NCBI RefSeq assembly: GCF_025993755.1 | Contig: NZ_JAMQHN010000006.1 | Location: forward strand, 1 to 44,425 | Source: Thermomonas sp. | GTDB taxonomy: Bacteria; Pseudomonadota; Gammaproteobacteria; Xanthomonadales; Xanthomonadaceae | Length of the DNA: 44,425 nt | Direction: 5' to 3' | Translations under genes and position numbers: made by a program | Part shown: positions 7,460-15,459 of the stretch, piece after piece | Layout of the letters: each line of letters starts with the position of its first letter | Numbering within the stretch: position 1 is the first letter of the stretch | Notes under the pieces: model-generated | Told to the model about the DNA's origin: nothing | The model's input: the letters and a program-made list of their open reading frames with translations, nothing else | Database searches by the model: none

Positions 7460-9000
7460 TCGAGCACCTCGAATTTCTCCTGCCGGTTTGGATGCACCGA
7501 ATAGCGGGCGGTCTTGCGCTGGGTGAACAGGTCGGCCGGGGAATCGCCGCTGCAGCCGTTGCCCCAGCTGAAGCCGCAGCCGCCGCGCTCGCCGAAGGCG
7601 TCATTGGCGTATTCGCGGTGCGCGGTCGGAATCACGAAGCGGTCTTCGTAATTGGCGATGGCGAGATACCGGTACATGTCCTCGGCCTGCGCCACGGTCA
7701 GCCCGGCCTGTTCCAGCACGCGGGTGTCCTCGACACCGTCCACGTTGCGGGCGCGGCGCCAGGCGCGCATCGCCATCATCCGCTCCAGCGCGCGGATCAC
7801 CGGGGCCTCGTCGCCGGCGGTGAGCATGTTCGCCAGATAGCGCACGGGAATGCGCAGCGAGGCCACGTCCGGCAGTTCGCCGTTCATGCCCACGCGGCCG
7901 CGCTCGGCGGCGGACTGGATCGGCGACAGCGGCGGCACGTACCAGACCATCGGCAGGGTGCGGTATTCCGGATGCAGCGGCAGCGCCAGCTTCCAGTCGA
8001 TGGCCAGCTTGTAGGTCGGCGAAGCCTTCGCCGCCTCCAGCCAGTTGTCGGGAATGCCTTCCTTGCGGGCCGCCTCGATCACCTTCGGATCGAACGGATC
8101 GAGGAAGATGTCCAGATGGGCCTGATAGAGGTCCTTCTCGGCCGGCGTGGACGCGGCCTCCTGGATGCGGTCGGCGTCGTACAGCAGCACGCCCAGATAA
8201 CGGATGCGGCCGACGCAGGTTTCCGAGCACACCGTCGGCTCGCCCATCTCGATGCGCGGGTAGCAGAAGATGCACTTCTCGGATTTGCCCGACTTCCAGT
8301 TGTAGTAGATCTTCTTGTACGGGCAGGCCGACACGCACATGCGCCAGCCGCGGCACTTGTCCTGGTCGATCAGGACAATGCCGTCTTCCTCGCGCTTGTA
8401 GATCGCGCCCGACGGGCAGGCGGAGACGCAGGCCGGATTGAGGCAGTGCTCGCACAGGCGCGGCAGGTACATCATGAAGGTCTTCTCGAACGCGCCGTAG
8501 ATCTCCTTCTGCACGCCGTCGAAGTTGCGGTCCTTGCTGCGCTTGGCGAATTCGGTGCCGAGGATTTCCTCCCAGTTCGGGCCCCAGTGGATCTTCTCCA
8601 TGCGCTGCCCGGAAATCAGCGAACGCGGGCGCGCGGTGGGCTGGTGGTGGACGTCCGGCGCCTCGTGCAGGCGCTGGTAGTCGAAATCGAACGGCTCGTA
8701 GTAGTCGTCGATCTGCGGCAGGTCGGGATTGGCGAAGATCTTCGACAGCAGCCGCCAGCGCCCGCCGGCCTTCGGAACCAGCTTGCCGGCCCGGGTGCGC
8801 ACCCAGCCGCCGTTCCACTTGTCCTGGTTTTCCCACTCCTTCGGGTAGCCGATGCCGGGCTTGGTCTCCACGTTGTTGAACCACGCGTATTCCACGCCTT
8901 CGCGCGAGGTCCACACGTTCTTGCAGGTGATGGAGCAAGTGTGGCAACCGATGCACTTGTCCAGATTCAGCACCATCGCGATCTGTGCGCGGACTTTCAT
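7456..9000 (-). CDS. narH: Respiratory nitrate reductase beta subunit (Fe-S electron transfer)
   Basis: This 514-residue protein carries four cysteine groups that bind one [3Fe-4S] and three [4Fe-4S] clusters: C16/C19/C22/C26, C183/C186/C191/C195, C216/W219/C222/C226 and C243/C246/C258/C262. The tryptophan at 219 in CRGWRMC is the normal NarH substitution that creates the [3Fe-4S] cluster, not a defect. The C-terminus has the conserved GGCGFSWGNGCSG segment. It relays electrons from NarI to NarG on the cytoplasmic face. A GGAG ribosome-binding site precedes the ATG. The 57-bp spacer from narG is the longest gap among the four reductase genes. Confidence 0.97.
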   Translation of the reverse strand: MKVRAQIAMVLNLDKCIGCHTCSITCKNVWTSREGVEYAWFNNVETKPGIGYPKEWENQDKWNGGWVRTRAGKLVPKAGGRWRLLSKIFANPDLPQIDDYYEPFDFDYQRLHEAPDVHHQPTARPRSLISGQRMEKIHWGPNWEEILGTEFAKRSKDRNFDGVQKEIYGAFEKTFMMYLPRLCEHCLNPACVSACPSGAIYKREEDGIVLIDQDKCRGWRMCVSACPYKKIYYNWKSGKSEKCIFCYPRIEMGEPTVCSETCVGRIRYLGVLLYDADRIQEAASTPAEKDLYQAHLDIFLDPFDPKVIEAARKEGIPDNWLEAAKASPTYKLAIDWKLALPLHPEYRTLPMVWYVPPLSPIQSAAERGRVGMNGELPDVASLRIPVRYLANMLTAGDEAPVIRALERMMAMRAWRRARNVDGVEDTRVLEQAGLTVAQAEDMYRYLAIANYEDRFVIPTAHREYANDAFGERGGCGFSWGNGCSGDSPADLFTQRKTARYSVHPNRQEKFEVLE

Positions 9001-9011
9001 GGGTTGGCTCC

Positions 9012-9042
9012 GGGATTGTGGATTCGGGAATCGGAAAACGGG
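9012..9042 (-). repeat. GATTC/GGGA-type simple repeat in the narG-narH spacer
   Basis: The narG-narH spacer contains imperfect tandem pieces of the type GGGATTGTGGATTCGGGAATC. Short degenerate runs of this kind are scattered in xanthomonad intergenic DNA (recalled, not searched). No gene or clear hairpin is present. Confidence 0.35.
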
Positions 9043-9057
9043 GGAACGGGCATCCGG

Positions 9058-12000
9058 TCAGACATTGGATTTCTCCAGGTCGATCCCCTGATGCGCCAAT
9101 CCCGTGGCCTCCTCTTCCAGCCAATCGATCTTGTCCATCTTGCGCACGATCACGACTTCATCGCGGTTGGTGCCGCAGGTGCCGTAGTAGTTGAAGCCGT
9201 AGGCGTACTGGGCGTAGCCGCCGATCATGTGGGTGGGCTTGAGCACCACGCGCGTGACCGAATTGTGGATGCCGCCGCGGGTACCGGTGATCTCGCTGCC
9301 GGGCACGTTGATGATGCGTTCCTGCGCGTGGTACATCATCGCCATGCCGGGTTTGACGCGCTGGCTGACCACGGCGCGCGCGGCCACCGCGCCATTGACG
9401 TTGAACAGCTCGATCCAGTCGTTGTCCTCGATCCCGGCTTCGCGGGCGTCGTCCTCGCTCATCCACACGATCGGGCCGCCGCGCGAGAGCGTCTGCATCA
9501 GCAGGTTGTCGGAATAGGTGCTGTGGATGCCCCACTTCTGGTGCGGGGTGATCCAGTTCAGCAGGATTTCCTTGTGCCCGTTCGGCTTCTTGCCGAGCAG
9601 CGGCGCGACCGTCTTGGTGTCGACCGGCGGGCGGTACTGCATGAAGCCCTCGCCGAAATCGACCATCCACTGGTGGTCCTGGTAGAACTGCTGGCGCCCG
9701 GTCAGGGTGCGCCACGGGATCAGTTCGTGGACGTTGGTGTAGCCGGCGTTGTAGCTGACGTGCTCGTCTTCCAGTCCCGACCAGATCGGGCTGGAGATGA
9801 TCTTGCGCGGCTGCGCCTGGATGTCGCGGAAGCGGATCGCCTCGTGCTCCTTGCCGACCGCCAGATGGGTGTGGTCGCGGCCGGTGAAGCCGCCCAGCGA
9901 CTCCCACGCCTTGACCGCCACATGGCCGTTGGTTTCCGGCGCCAGATGCAGGATGACCTCGCAGGCGTCGATGGCAGAATCGATCTGCGGCCGCCCCTGG
10001 CTGACGCCTTCCTCGCGCACGCGATGGTTGAGATCGCCGAGGAACTTCACCTCGTCCCTGGTATCCCAGTTCATGCCCTTGCCGCCGTTGCCGAGCTTGT
10101 CCAGCAGCGGGCCGAGCGAGGTGTACTTCTTGAAGATGTCGCGGTAATCGCGTTCGACCACGGCCATCGAGGGCATGGTCTTGCCGGGAATCGCCTCGCA
10201 CTCGCCCTTTTTCCAATCCGTGACGCCCAGCGGCATCGACAACTCGTTCGGAGTGTCGTGCAGGGTCGGCACAAGAACCAGGTCCTTCACCGTTTCCAGC
10301 ACGCCTGGTGCCATCCCGGAGACCGTTTCGGCGATGCCCTTGAAGATGTCCCAGTCGCTGCGCGCTTCCCACGCCGGATCCACCGCCTTGGACAGCGGGT
10401 GGATGAACGGGTGCATGTCGGAGGTGTTGAGGTCGTTCTTCTCGTACCAGGTCGCGGTGGGCAGCACCACGTCGGAATACAGCGCGGTGGTGCACATGCG
10501 GAAGTCGAGCGTCACCAGCAGGTCGAGCTTGCCTTCCGGCGCCTCGTCATGCCACTTCACTTCTTCCGGCTTGGTCGCGCCGCGCTCGCCCAGATCCTTG
10601 CCCTGCAGACCGTTCCGGGTGCCCAGCATGTGGCGGAGCATGTACTCATGGCCCTTGCCGGAGGAACCGAGCAGGTTCGAGCGCCAGATGAACATGTTGC
10701 GCGGGAAATTCTGCGGCGCATCCGGGTCGGCGAAGGCGAAATCGAGGCTGCCGTCCTTGAACTTGGACAGCGCATAGTCCACCGGCGCAACGCCCTTGCC
10801 TTCGGCTTCGCGGACGAGATCCAGCGGATTGCGGTCGAGTTGCGGGGCGCAGGGCAGCCAGCCCATGCGCACCGCGCGCAGGTTCAGGTCAACCATCGAA
10901 CCGCTGTACTTGCTGCGGTCGGCCAGCGGCGAAAGGATCTCGTCGATGCCGAGCTTCTCGTAGCGCCACTGGTCGGAGTTGAAATAGAAATACGAGGTGC
11001 CGTTCATCTGCCGCGGCGGGCGGCTCCAGTCCAGCCCGAACGCCAGCGGCAGCCAGCCGGTCTGCGGGCGCAGCTTCTCCTGGCCGACGTAGTGCGACCA
11101 ACCGCCGCCGGTCTGGCCGACGCAGCCGCACATCATCAGCATGTTGATGAGGCCGCGGTAGTTCATGTCGTTGTGGTACCAGTGGTTCATGCCGGCACCG
11201 ACGATGATCATGCTGCGGCCGCGGGTCTTGGCCGCGGTGCTGGCGAATTCGCGCGCGATCTCGATCACGTCCGCGCGCGGCACGCCGGTGATGACCTCCT
11301 GCCACGCCGGCGTGCCCGGAACGTTGGCATCGAAGCTCGCCGCCACGTTGCCGCCGCCGAAGCCGCGATCGATGCCGTACTGCGCCAACTGCAGGTCATA
11401 GACGGTGGCCACCGCCCATTCCCGCCCGTCGGCCAGCTGCAGCTTGCGCACCGGGATGTTGCGCTCGAGCACCTCGTCGAACTTGGAGGCCGTCCAGGCG
11501 CCGTTCTCGATCCCGCCGAAGTACGGGAAGCTGACCGCCTCGATGGCATCGAAACCGTCCTTGAAGCTCAGCTGCAGCCGGGTCTCGCGGCCGGCGCTGT
11601 CTTTTTCCTCGATGTTCCACTTGCCTTTCTCGCCCCAGCGGAAGCCCACCGAGCCGTTGGGAACGGTGATGCTGCCGGTGTTCTCGTCGAACGCCAGCGT
11701 CTTCCACTCGGGATTGTTCGCCTCTCCCAGCCCGCCCAGGTCGGAGGCGCGCAGGAAGCGTCCCGGCACCAGGCGGCCGTCGTCGCGCCTTTCCAGCCGC
11801 ACCAACAGCGGCATGTCGGTGTATTGGCGGCAGTAATCGACGAAGTACGGGATCTGCTGGTCGACGTGGAACTCCTTGAGGATCACGTGGCCGAAGGCGA
11901 ACGCCAGCGCGGCGTCGGTGCCCTGCTTGGGATGCAGCCAGTGGTCGCACAGCTTGGCCACTTCCGCATAGTCCGGGGTGATGGCCACGGTCTTGGTGCC

Positions 12001-12819
12001 GTTGTAGCGGGCCTCGGTGAAGAAATGCGCGTCCGGGGTGCGGGTCTGCGGGACGTTGCTGCCCCAGGCGATGATGTAGCGGCTGTTGTACCAGTCTGCC
12101 GACTCGGGGACGTCGGTCTGCTCGCCCCAGACCTGCGGGCTGGAGGGCGGCAGGTCGCAGTACCAGTCGTAGAAGCTCAGGCAGGCGCCGCCCATCAGCG
12201 AGAGATAGCGCGCACCGGAGGCGTAGGAGACCATCGACATCGCCGGGATCGGCGAGAAACCGATGATCCGGTCCGGGCCCCATTTGCGCGCCGTGTACAG
12301 ATTGGCCGCCGCAATCAGCTCGTTGGCCTCGTCCCAGCGCACCCGCGCGAAGCCGCCCATGCCGCGGCGGGTCTTGTAGGCCTTGGCCTTGGCCGGATCC
12401 TCGACGATGCTCGCCCAGGCATCGACCGGCGCCATCGACTTGCGCGCCTGCCGCCACATCCGCAGCAGCGCGCCGCGGATCAGCGGGTACTTGAGGCGGT
12501 TGGCGCTGTACAGATACCAAGAATAGCTGGCGCCGCGCGGGCAGCCGCGCGGTTCGTGGTTGGGCAGGTCCGGCCGGGTGCGCGGGTAGTCGGTCTGCTG
12601 GGTTTCCCAGGTGACGAGCCCGTTCTTGACGTAAACCTTCCAACTGCACGAACCGGTGCAGTTCACGCCGTGGGTCGAGCGCACGATCTTGTCGTACTGC
12701 CAGCGCGCGCGATAGGTGTTCTCCCATTCGCGGCTCTCGGTCTTGGTGAACCCGTGGCCGTCTGCGAAGGGTTCGGGATTGCGCTTGAAAAACTGCAGGC
12801 GATCGAGGAAGTAGCTCAT
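9058..12819 (-). CDS. narG: Respiratory nitrate reductase alpha subunit (Mo-bisMGD catalytic subunit)
   Basis: This 1253-residue membrane-bound nitrate reductase catalytic subunit reduces nitrate to nitrite on the cytoplasmic side. The N-terminal FS0 cluster ligands are visible as H50, C54, C58 and C93 (STHGVNCTGSC and RGCPRG). The molybdenum ligand aspartate is D222 in CDLPPSSPQ, the same number as in E. coli. The conserved WGEQTDVPESADWY and GTCGTNRDEVVIVRKMDKIDW segments are present. There is no twin-arginine signal, as expected for NarG. The start has GGGAGG 8 bp upstream, and its ATG overlaps the stop of a possible 26-codon leader frame. It is the first gene of the narGHJI-ppiC-narK operon, behind an FNR box at 12999-13012. 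Confidence 0.98.
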   Translation of the reverse strand: MSYFLDRLQFFKRNPEPFADGHGFTKTESREWENTYRARWQYDKIVRSTHGVNCTGSCSWKVYVKNGLVTWETQQTDYPRTRPDLPNHEPRGCPRGASYSWYLYSANRLKYPLIRGALLRMWRQARKSMAPVDAWASIVEDPAKAKAYKTRRGMGGFARVRWDEANELIAAANLYTARKWGPDRIIGFSPIPAMSMVSYASGARYLSLMGGACLSFYDWYCDLPPSSPQVWGEQTDVPESADWYNSRYIIAWGSNVPQTRTPDAHFFTEARYNGTKTVAITPDYAEVAKLCDHWLHPKQGTDAALAFAFGHVILKEFHVDQQIPYFVDYCRQYTDMPLLVRLERRDDGRLVPGRFLRASDLGGLGEANNPEWKTLAFDENTGSITVPNGSVGFRWGEKGKWNIEEKDSAGRETRLQLSFKDGFDAIEAVSFPYFGGIENGAWTASKFDEVLERNIPVRKLQLADGREWAVATVYDLQLAQYGIDRGFGGGNVAASFDANVPGTPAWQEVITGVPRADVIEIAREFASTAAKTRGRSMIIVGAGMNHWYHNDMNYRGLINMLMMCGCVGQTGGGWSHYVGQEKLRPQTGWLPLAFGLDWSRPPRQMNGTSYFYFNSDQWRYEKLGIDEILSPLADRSKYSGSMVDLNLRAVRMGWLPCAPQLDRNPLDLVREAEGKGVAPVDYALSKFKDGSLDFAFADPDAPQNFPRNMFIWRSNLLGSSGKGHEYMLRHMLGTRNGLQGKDLGERGATKPEEVKWHDEAPEGKLDLLVTLDFRMCTTALYSDVVLPTATWYEKNDLNTSDMHPFIHPLSKAVDPAWEARSDWDIFKGIAETVSGMAPGVLETVKDLVLVPTLHDTPNELSMPLGVTDWKKGECEAIPGKTMPSMAVVERDYRDIFKKYTSLGPLLDKLGNGGKGMNWDTRDEVKFLGDLNHRVREEGVSQGRPQIDSAIDACEVILHLAPETNGHVAVKAWESLGGFTGRDHTHLAVGKEHEAIRFRDIQAQPRKIISSPIWSGLEDEHVSYNAGYTNVHELIPWRTLTGRQQFYQDHQWMVDFGEGFMQYRPPVDTKTVAPLLGKKPNGHKEILLNWITPHQKWGIHSTYSDNLLMQTLSRGGPIVWMSEDDAREAGIEDNDWIELFNVNGAVAARAVVSQRVKPGMAMMYHAQERIINVPGSEITGTRGGIHNSVTRVVLKPTHMIGGYAQYAYGFNYYGTCGTNRDEVVIVRKMDKIDWLEEEATGLAHQGIDLEKSNV

Positions 12820-12896
12820 GCTGCGGCCCTCCCGTCGTGCGCCTCGGCGCAGATTAAGGGGGTTGGGACTGCCGTTGCCAGCTTCTGTTTTGCCAT
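12816..12896 (-). CDS. Possible 26-residue leader ORF translationally coupled to narG
   Basis: An ATG at 12896 opens a 26-codon frame (MAKQKLATAVPTPLICAEAH and six more residues). Its TGA overlaps the narG ATG as ATGA. A purine-rich GGAGCAGGCGGG precedes it. It lies within the predicted narG leader transcript. The four-base overlap copies the junctions seen elsewhere in this operon, but the frame is short and could be chance. No family is recognised. Confidence 0.25.
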   Translation of the reverse strand: MAKQKLATAVPTPLICAEAHDGRAAA

Positions 12897-12998
12897 GGGC
12901 CCGCCTGCTCCGTTCGAGGAAATGGGCTCGGGCACAACCAAAAAGCGGCCGCCACCGTCGCCATCGGAACAGGGTGCGCCGATTCGCCCATCGGCTTT

Positions 12999-13012
12999 TT
13001 GATCGGAGTCAA
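12999..13012 (-). promoter_or_regulatory. FNR/Anr-type binding site of the nar operon
   Basis: On the minus strand the site reads TTGACTCCGATCAA, with one mismatch to TTGAT-N4-ATCAA. It lies about 180 bp upstream of narG. A weak -10 (CACCCT on the minus strand, about 31 bp from the box centre) would place transcription start near 12965, giving a leader of about 145 nt. This is the expected oxygen-sensing input for narGHJI. NarL sites could not be assigned with confidence. Confidence 0.65.
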
Positions 13013-13049
13013 AATCCTGAATCGGGAGCCTTGCCCCTGCCGGAAGTGT

Positions 13050-13072
13050 GAACAACGGCCACGCGCGGCCGT
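13050..13072 (-). terminator. Possible terminator of the moa operon
   Basis: Downstream of the last moa-operon gene, the minus strand has ACGGCC, a 6-base loop, GGCCGT and then TTGTT. The stem is 6 bp and GC-rich and the U-tract is short, so this is a modest intrinsic terminator. It would separate the moa transcript from the nar promoter just beyond it. Confidence 0.4.
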
Positions 13073-13101
13073 CAGGGAGCTTTTCGCGGCACCGGCGCCC
13101 G

Positions 13102-13455
13102 TCAGCCTTCGCGCCTGGCCTTGCCGCGCACCCGCGCGCTGTCGCGCACGTCCACCTCGAAATCGACGTCCAGCGCCTCGCCACCGGACAAGGACAGGAC
13201 ATGACGCAGCCCGTCCTTGCAGGGCAGCCGCTGGACGTAGTCCTCGACCTGCGCCCGCGGCAGGACCAGCCGCCAGTCGCTCGCGCCACCGGACAGGGTC
13301 GCATGCGCGACATCGCCCAGGACGACGCTCTGGGCGAAGGCATCCGGCCCCGGCAGGACGGTGCGATTCACCACGTCCCGACCGTCGCGCAGCCGCGCCA
13401 GTTCGGCCTCGTCGATGCGCAGCCGCAGCGACTGGCCCTGCAGCTGCACCTTCAC
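13102..13455 (-). CDS. Conserved small protein at the end of the moa operon, function unknown
   Basis: This 117-residue soluble protein begins MKVQLQGQSLRLRIDEAELA, with alternating beta-strand-like segments and a charged C-terminal tail. It resembles small molybdenum-locus proteins I associate with the DUF7009 family, but that assignment is from memory. Its start overlaps the moaE stop by 4 bp, so it is co-translated with the cofactor genes. A role linked to molybdopterin synthesis or insertion is inferred only from this position. It has a single cysteine (C79) and no recognisable catalytic motif. Confidence 0.75.
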   Translation of the reverse strand: MKVQLQGQSLRLRIDEAELARLRDGRDVVNRTVLPGPDAFAQSVVLGDVAHATLSGGASDWRLVLPRAQVEDYVQRLPCKDGLRHVLSLSGGEALDVDFEVDVRDSARVRGKARREG

Positions 13456-13949
13456 GACGACGCCCCCTCGCCCGCCGCTTCACGCGCCTCAGCGTGCCCG
13501 CACAGCGAACAACCTTCGCTCCAGACGCTGTCGCCGTCGGCGTAGTGCTCCTGCTTCCACACCGGACTCTCGTGCTTGACCGCCTCGATCGCCATCCGGC
13601 AGGCGCGAAACGCCTCGTCGCGGTGCGGGGTGCCGGCCGCCACGACCACGGCCAGGTCACCGATGCCGAGCCGGCCCTTGGCGTGGGCGATGTAGAGCTT
13701 GAGCTTCGGCCCGAACTCGGCGTCGCAGCGCGCGGCGATCCCGGCGAATCCGTTCAGCGCCAGCGCGTCGAACATGTCATAGCTCACGCCGGTGACGACA
13801 CGACCGTGGTTGAGGTCGCGTACCCGGCCCACGAACATCGTGATGCCGCCGAAGCCGTGATCGGAGACGAACTCCAGCGCGGCGGCGGGATCCAGACGTT
13901 CGCGCGCGATATCGACGACGGCGCAGTGGTGTCGGCCTGGCGCGTCCAT
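13452..13949 (-). CDS. moaE: Molybdopterin synthase catalytic (large) subunit
   Basis: This 165-residue MoaE dithiolates cyclic pyranopterin monophosphate to molybdopterin, using sulfur from the MoaD thiocarboxylate. Family features are GGITMFVGRVRD near the N-terminus, AHAKGRLGIGD in the middle, and the catalytic lysine segment KHESPVWKQE with K125 and K132. The start MDAPGRHH is chosen because it lies 1 bp after the moaD stop; the frame is open 20 codons further upstream. The C-terminus (147-152) has CSLCGH, a Cys-X2-Cys-X-His motif not usual in E. coli-type MoaE. It might bind metal. Confidence 0.93.
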   Translation of the reverse strand: MDAPGRHHCAVVDIARERLDPAAALEFVSDHGFGGITMFVGRVRDLNHGRVVTGVSYDMFDALALNGFAGIAARCDAEFGPKLKLYIAHAKGRLGIGDLAVVVAAGTPHRDEAFRACRMAIEAVKHESPVWKQEHYADGDSVWSEGCSLCGHAEAREAAGEGASS

Positions 13950-13950
13950 T

Positions 13951-14211
13951 TCAGCCTCCGCTGACCGGCGGCAGCACCGCCATCTTGCCGTCGGCCGGCA
14001 CCGGGTCACCTTCGCGCAGCACCGCGTGCTCGCTGGCGAACGCGGAATGCCCGAGCAGCTTCGGGCAGAACTGCGGCCAGTGCGCGCCGGCGTAGGCGGC
14101 CAGGCCGTTGCGCACGTCTTCCACCCGCGCGTCCGGCGCCAGGTCCAGCGTCACCAGTGCCTCTTTCTCGAAATCCCGGAACGCGCCAAACAGCTTCACT
14201 TCGACTTTCAT
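13951..14211 (-). CDS. moaD: Molybdopterin synthase sulfur-carrier subunit
   Basis: This 86-residue ubiquitin-fold protein ends in the essential Gly-Gly (AVLPPVSGG), which is thiocarboxylated to donate sulfur to MoaE. The N-terminal MKVEVKLFGAFRDFEKEALV strand pattern fits MoaD. It lies 3 bp after moeA and 1 bp before moaE, so synthase subunits are made together. Confidence 0.94.
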   Translation of the reverse strand: MKVEVKLFGAFRDFEKEALVTLDLAPDARVEDVRNGLAAYAGAHWPQFCPKLLGHSAFASEHAVLREGDPVPADGKMAVLPPVSGG

Positions 14212-14214
14212 CGC

Positions 14215-15459
14215 TCAATTTCCCGTCAACTGCGGGCCGCGCCAGTGCGACAGCCCATGGACATCGACCAAGGCGCCCGCATCGAGATCGCCAATATCCT
14301 CGCCCAGCACGATCCAGGCATTGCTGCGCGCCATCGGCGCAATCCTGAACGACTCCTGCCCCGGCAGGATCCGCGCCAGCACGCGCCCATTTGCGGCGAC
14401 GGACACGCTGGCCTTGAGGTGGAACCGCAGCGGATGGCGCTTGCGGTACGGCTCGGCCAGCGGCAGCCGCAGCGGACGCTCGTCCGGCAGGCCGAGCATC
14501 CGGCGCAGCACCGGTTCGACGAAGAAGCGCATGCCGACCGCGCTGGAGACCGGATTGCCGGGCAGGCCGAAGAACAATTGGCCGTCCGGCAGGGTCGCGA
14601 ACAGCAGCGGCTTGCCGGGTCGGATGCGGACCTTGTGGAAATGGATCGTCGCGCCGAGGTCGCGCAGCGCATCGGGCACGAAATCGTGGCGCCCCATCGA
14701 CACCGCGCCGGTACTCAGCAGCAGCCGCGCGCCGGCATCCAGCGACTGCCGCAGCGCCGCGCGGAAGGCATCGGCATCGTCGCCGACGGTGGCACGCCGC
14801 ACCAGCAGCGCGCCGGCGTCAATGATCTTCTGCGCCAGATACGGGCCATTGCTGTTGCGGATTTCGCCGGAGGCCAGCGATTGCCCCGGATCATCGACCA
14901 GTTCGCGGCCGGTGTTGATCAGGGCGAGCTGCGGCGGGCGCACCGCGGCGACCTCGGCCACGCCGACCGCGGACAGCAGCATCCGCTGCGCGGCCTCGAG
15001 GCAAACGCCCCTGTCCAGCAGCAGCGCTCCTGCCGCCACGTCTTCGCCGGCGCAACGGATGTGCTGGCCCATCGGCAAATCGGCATTCAGGCGGATGCGC
15101 CGCGGGCGCCCGTCGGCGCCGCGCGCCAGCACGGCAACCTGTTCGACCGGAATCACCGCGTCCAGGCCATCGGGCACCCGCGCCCCGGTCATGATTTCCC
15201 AAGCGCCTTGGCCCGCAACCGCCGCCGCATCGCCGGCCGCCTGCGCGCCACGCACGTCGAATTCCGCACCGGCGCTCGCACCGTCCGGCCCGACCCGCAG
15301 CGCGAAGCCGTCCATCGCCGAATTGTCGAACGGCGGCAGCGCTTCCGGGCTGGCGACGGCCTCGGCCAGCACCTGCCCGACGGCAGGCGCCGTGCGCTGC
15401 ACCTGCGGCGCCGGCGCTTCGCGCAGCAGGATCTCCAGAGCTTCGGCATATCCGATCAT
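14215..15459 (-). CDS. moeA: Molybdopterin molybdenumtransferase
   Basis: This 414-residue MoeA inserts molybdate into adenylylated molybdopterin. Recognisable parts are PPFDNSAMDGFALRV (the conserved aspartate-containing N-terminal motif), the TGRELVDDPGQSLASGEIRNSN segment, LSTGAVSMGRHDFV and the FGLPGNPVSSAVGMRFFV motif near the C-terminus. The start MIGYAEALEIL is chosen because its ATG overlaps the stop of the moaCB gene by 4 bp. An upstream extension is antisense-like low-complexity sequence. It uses imported molybdate and so links modABC to the moa pathway. Confidence 0.95.
   Translation of the reverse strand: MIGYAEALEILLREAPAPQVQRTAPAVGQVLAEAVASPEALPPFDNSAMDGFALRVGPDGASAGAEFDVRGAQAAGDAAAVAGQGAWEIMTGARVPDGLDAVIPVEQVAVLARGADGRPRRIRLNADLPMGQHIRCAGEDVAAGALLLDRGVCLEAAQRMLLSAVGVAEVAAVRPPQLALINTGRELVDDPGQSLASGEIRNSNGPYLAQKIIDAGALLVRRATVGDDADAFRAALRQSLDAGARLLLSTGAVSMGRHDFVPDALRDLGATIHFHKVRIRPGKPLLFATLPDGQLFFGLPGNPVSSAVGMRFFVEPVLRRMLGLPDERPLRLPLAEPYRKRHPLRFHLKASVSVAANGRVLARILPGQESFRIAPMARSNAWIVLGEDIGDLDAGALVDVHGLSHWRGPQLTGN

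Noticed and set aside
8322-8360. Cys-to-Trp change in the third cysteine group of NarH
   Set aside because: This is the normal NarH substitution that makes the [3Fe-4S] cluster, not a mutation.
7492-13002. An open frame of 1836 codons on the plus strand across the nar operon
   Set aside because: It is exactly antisense to narG, narH and part of the operon, whose proteins have all catalytic motifs. Its product is low-complexity, as expected from the third-position GC bias of the true frame.
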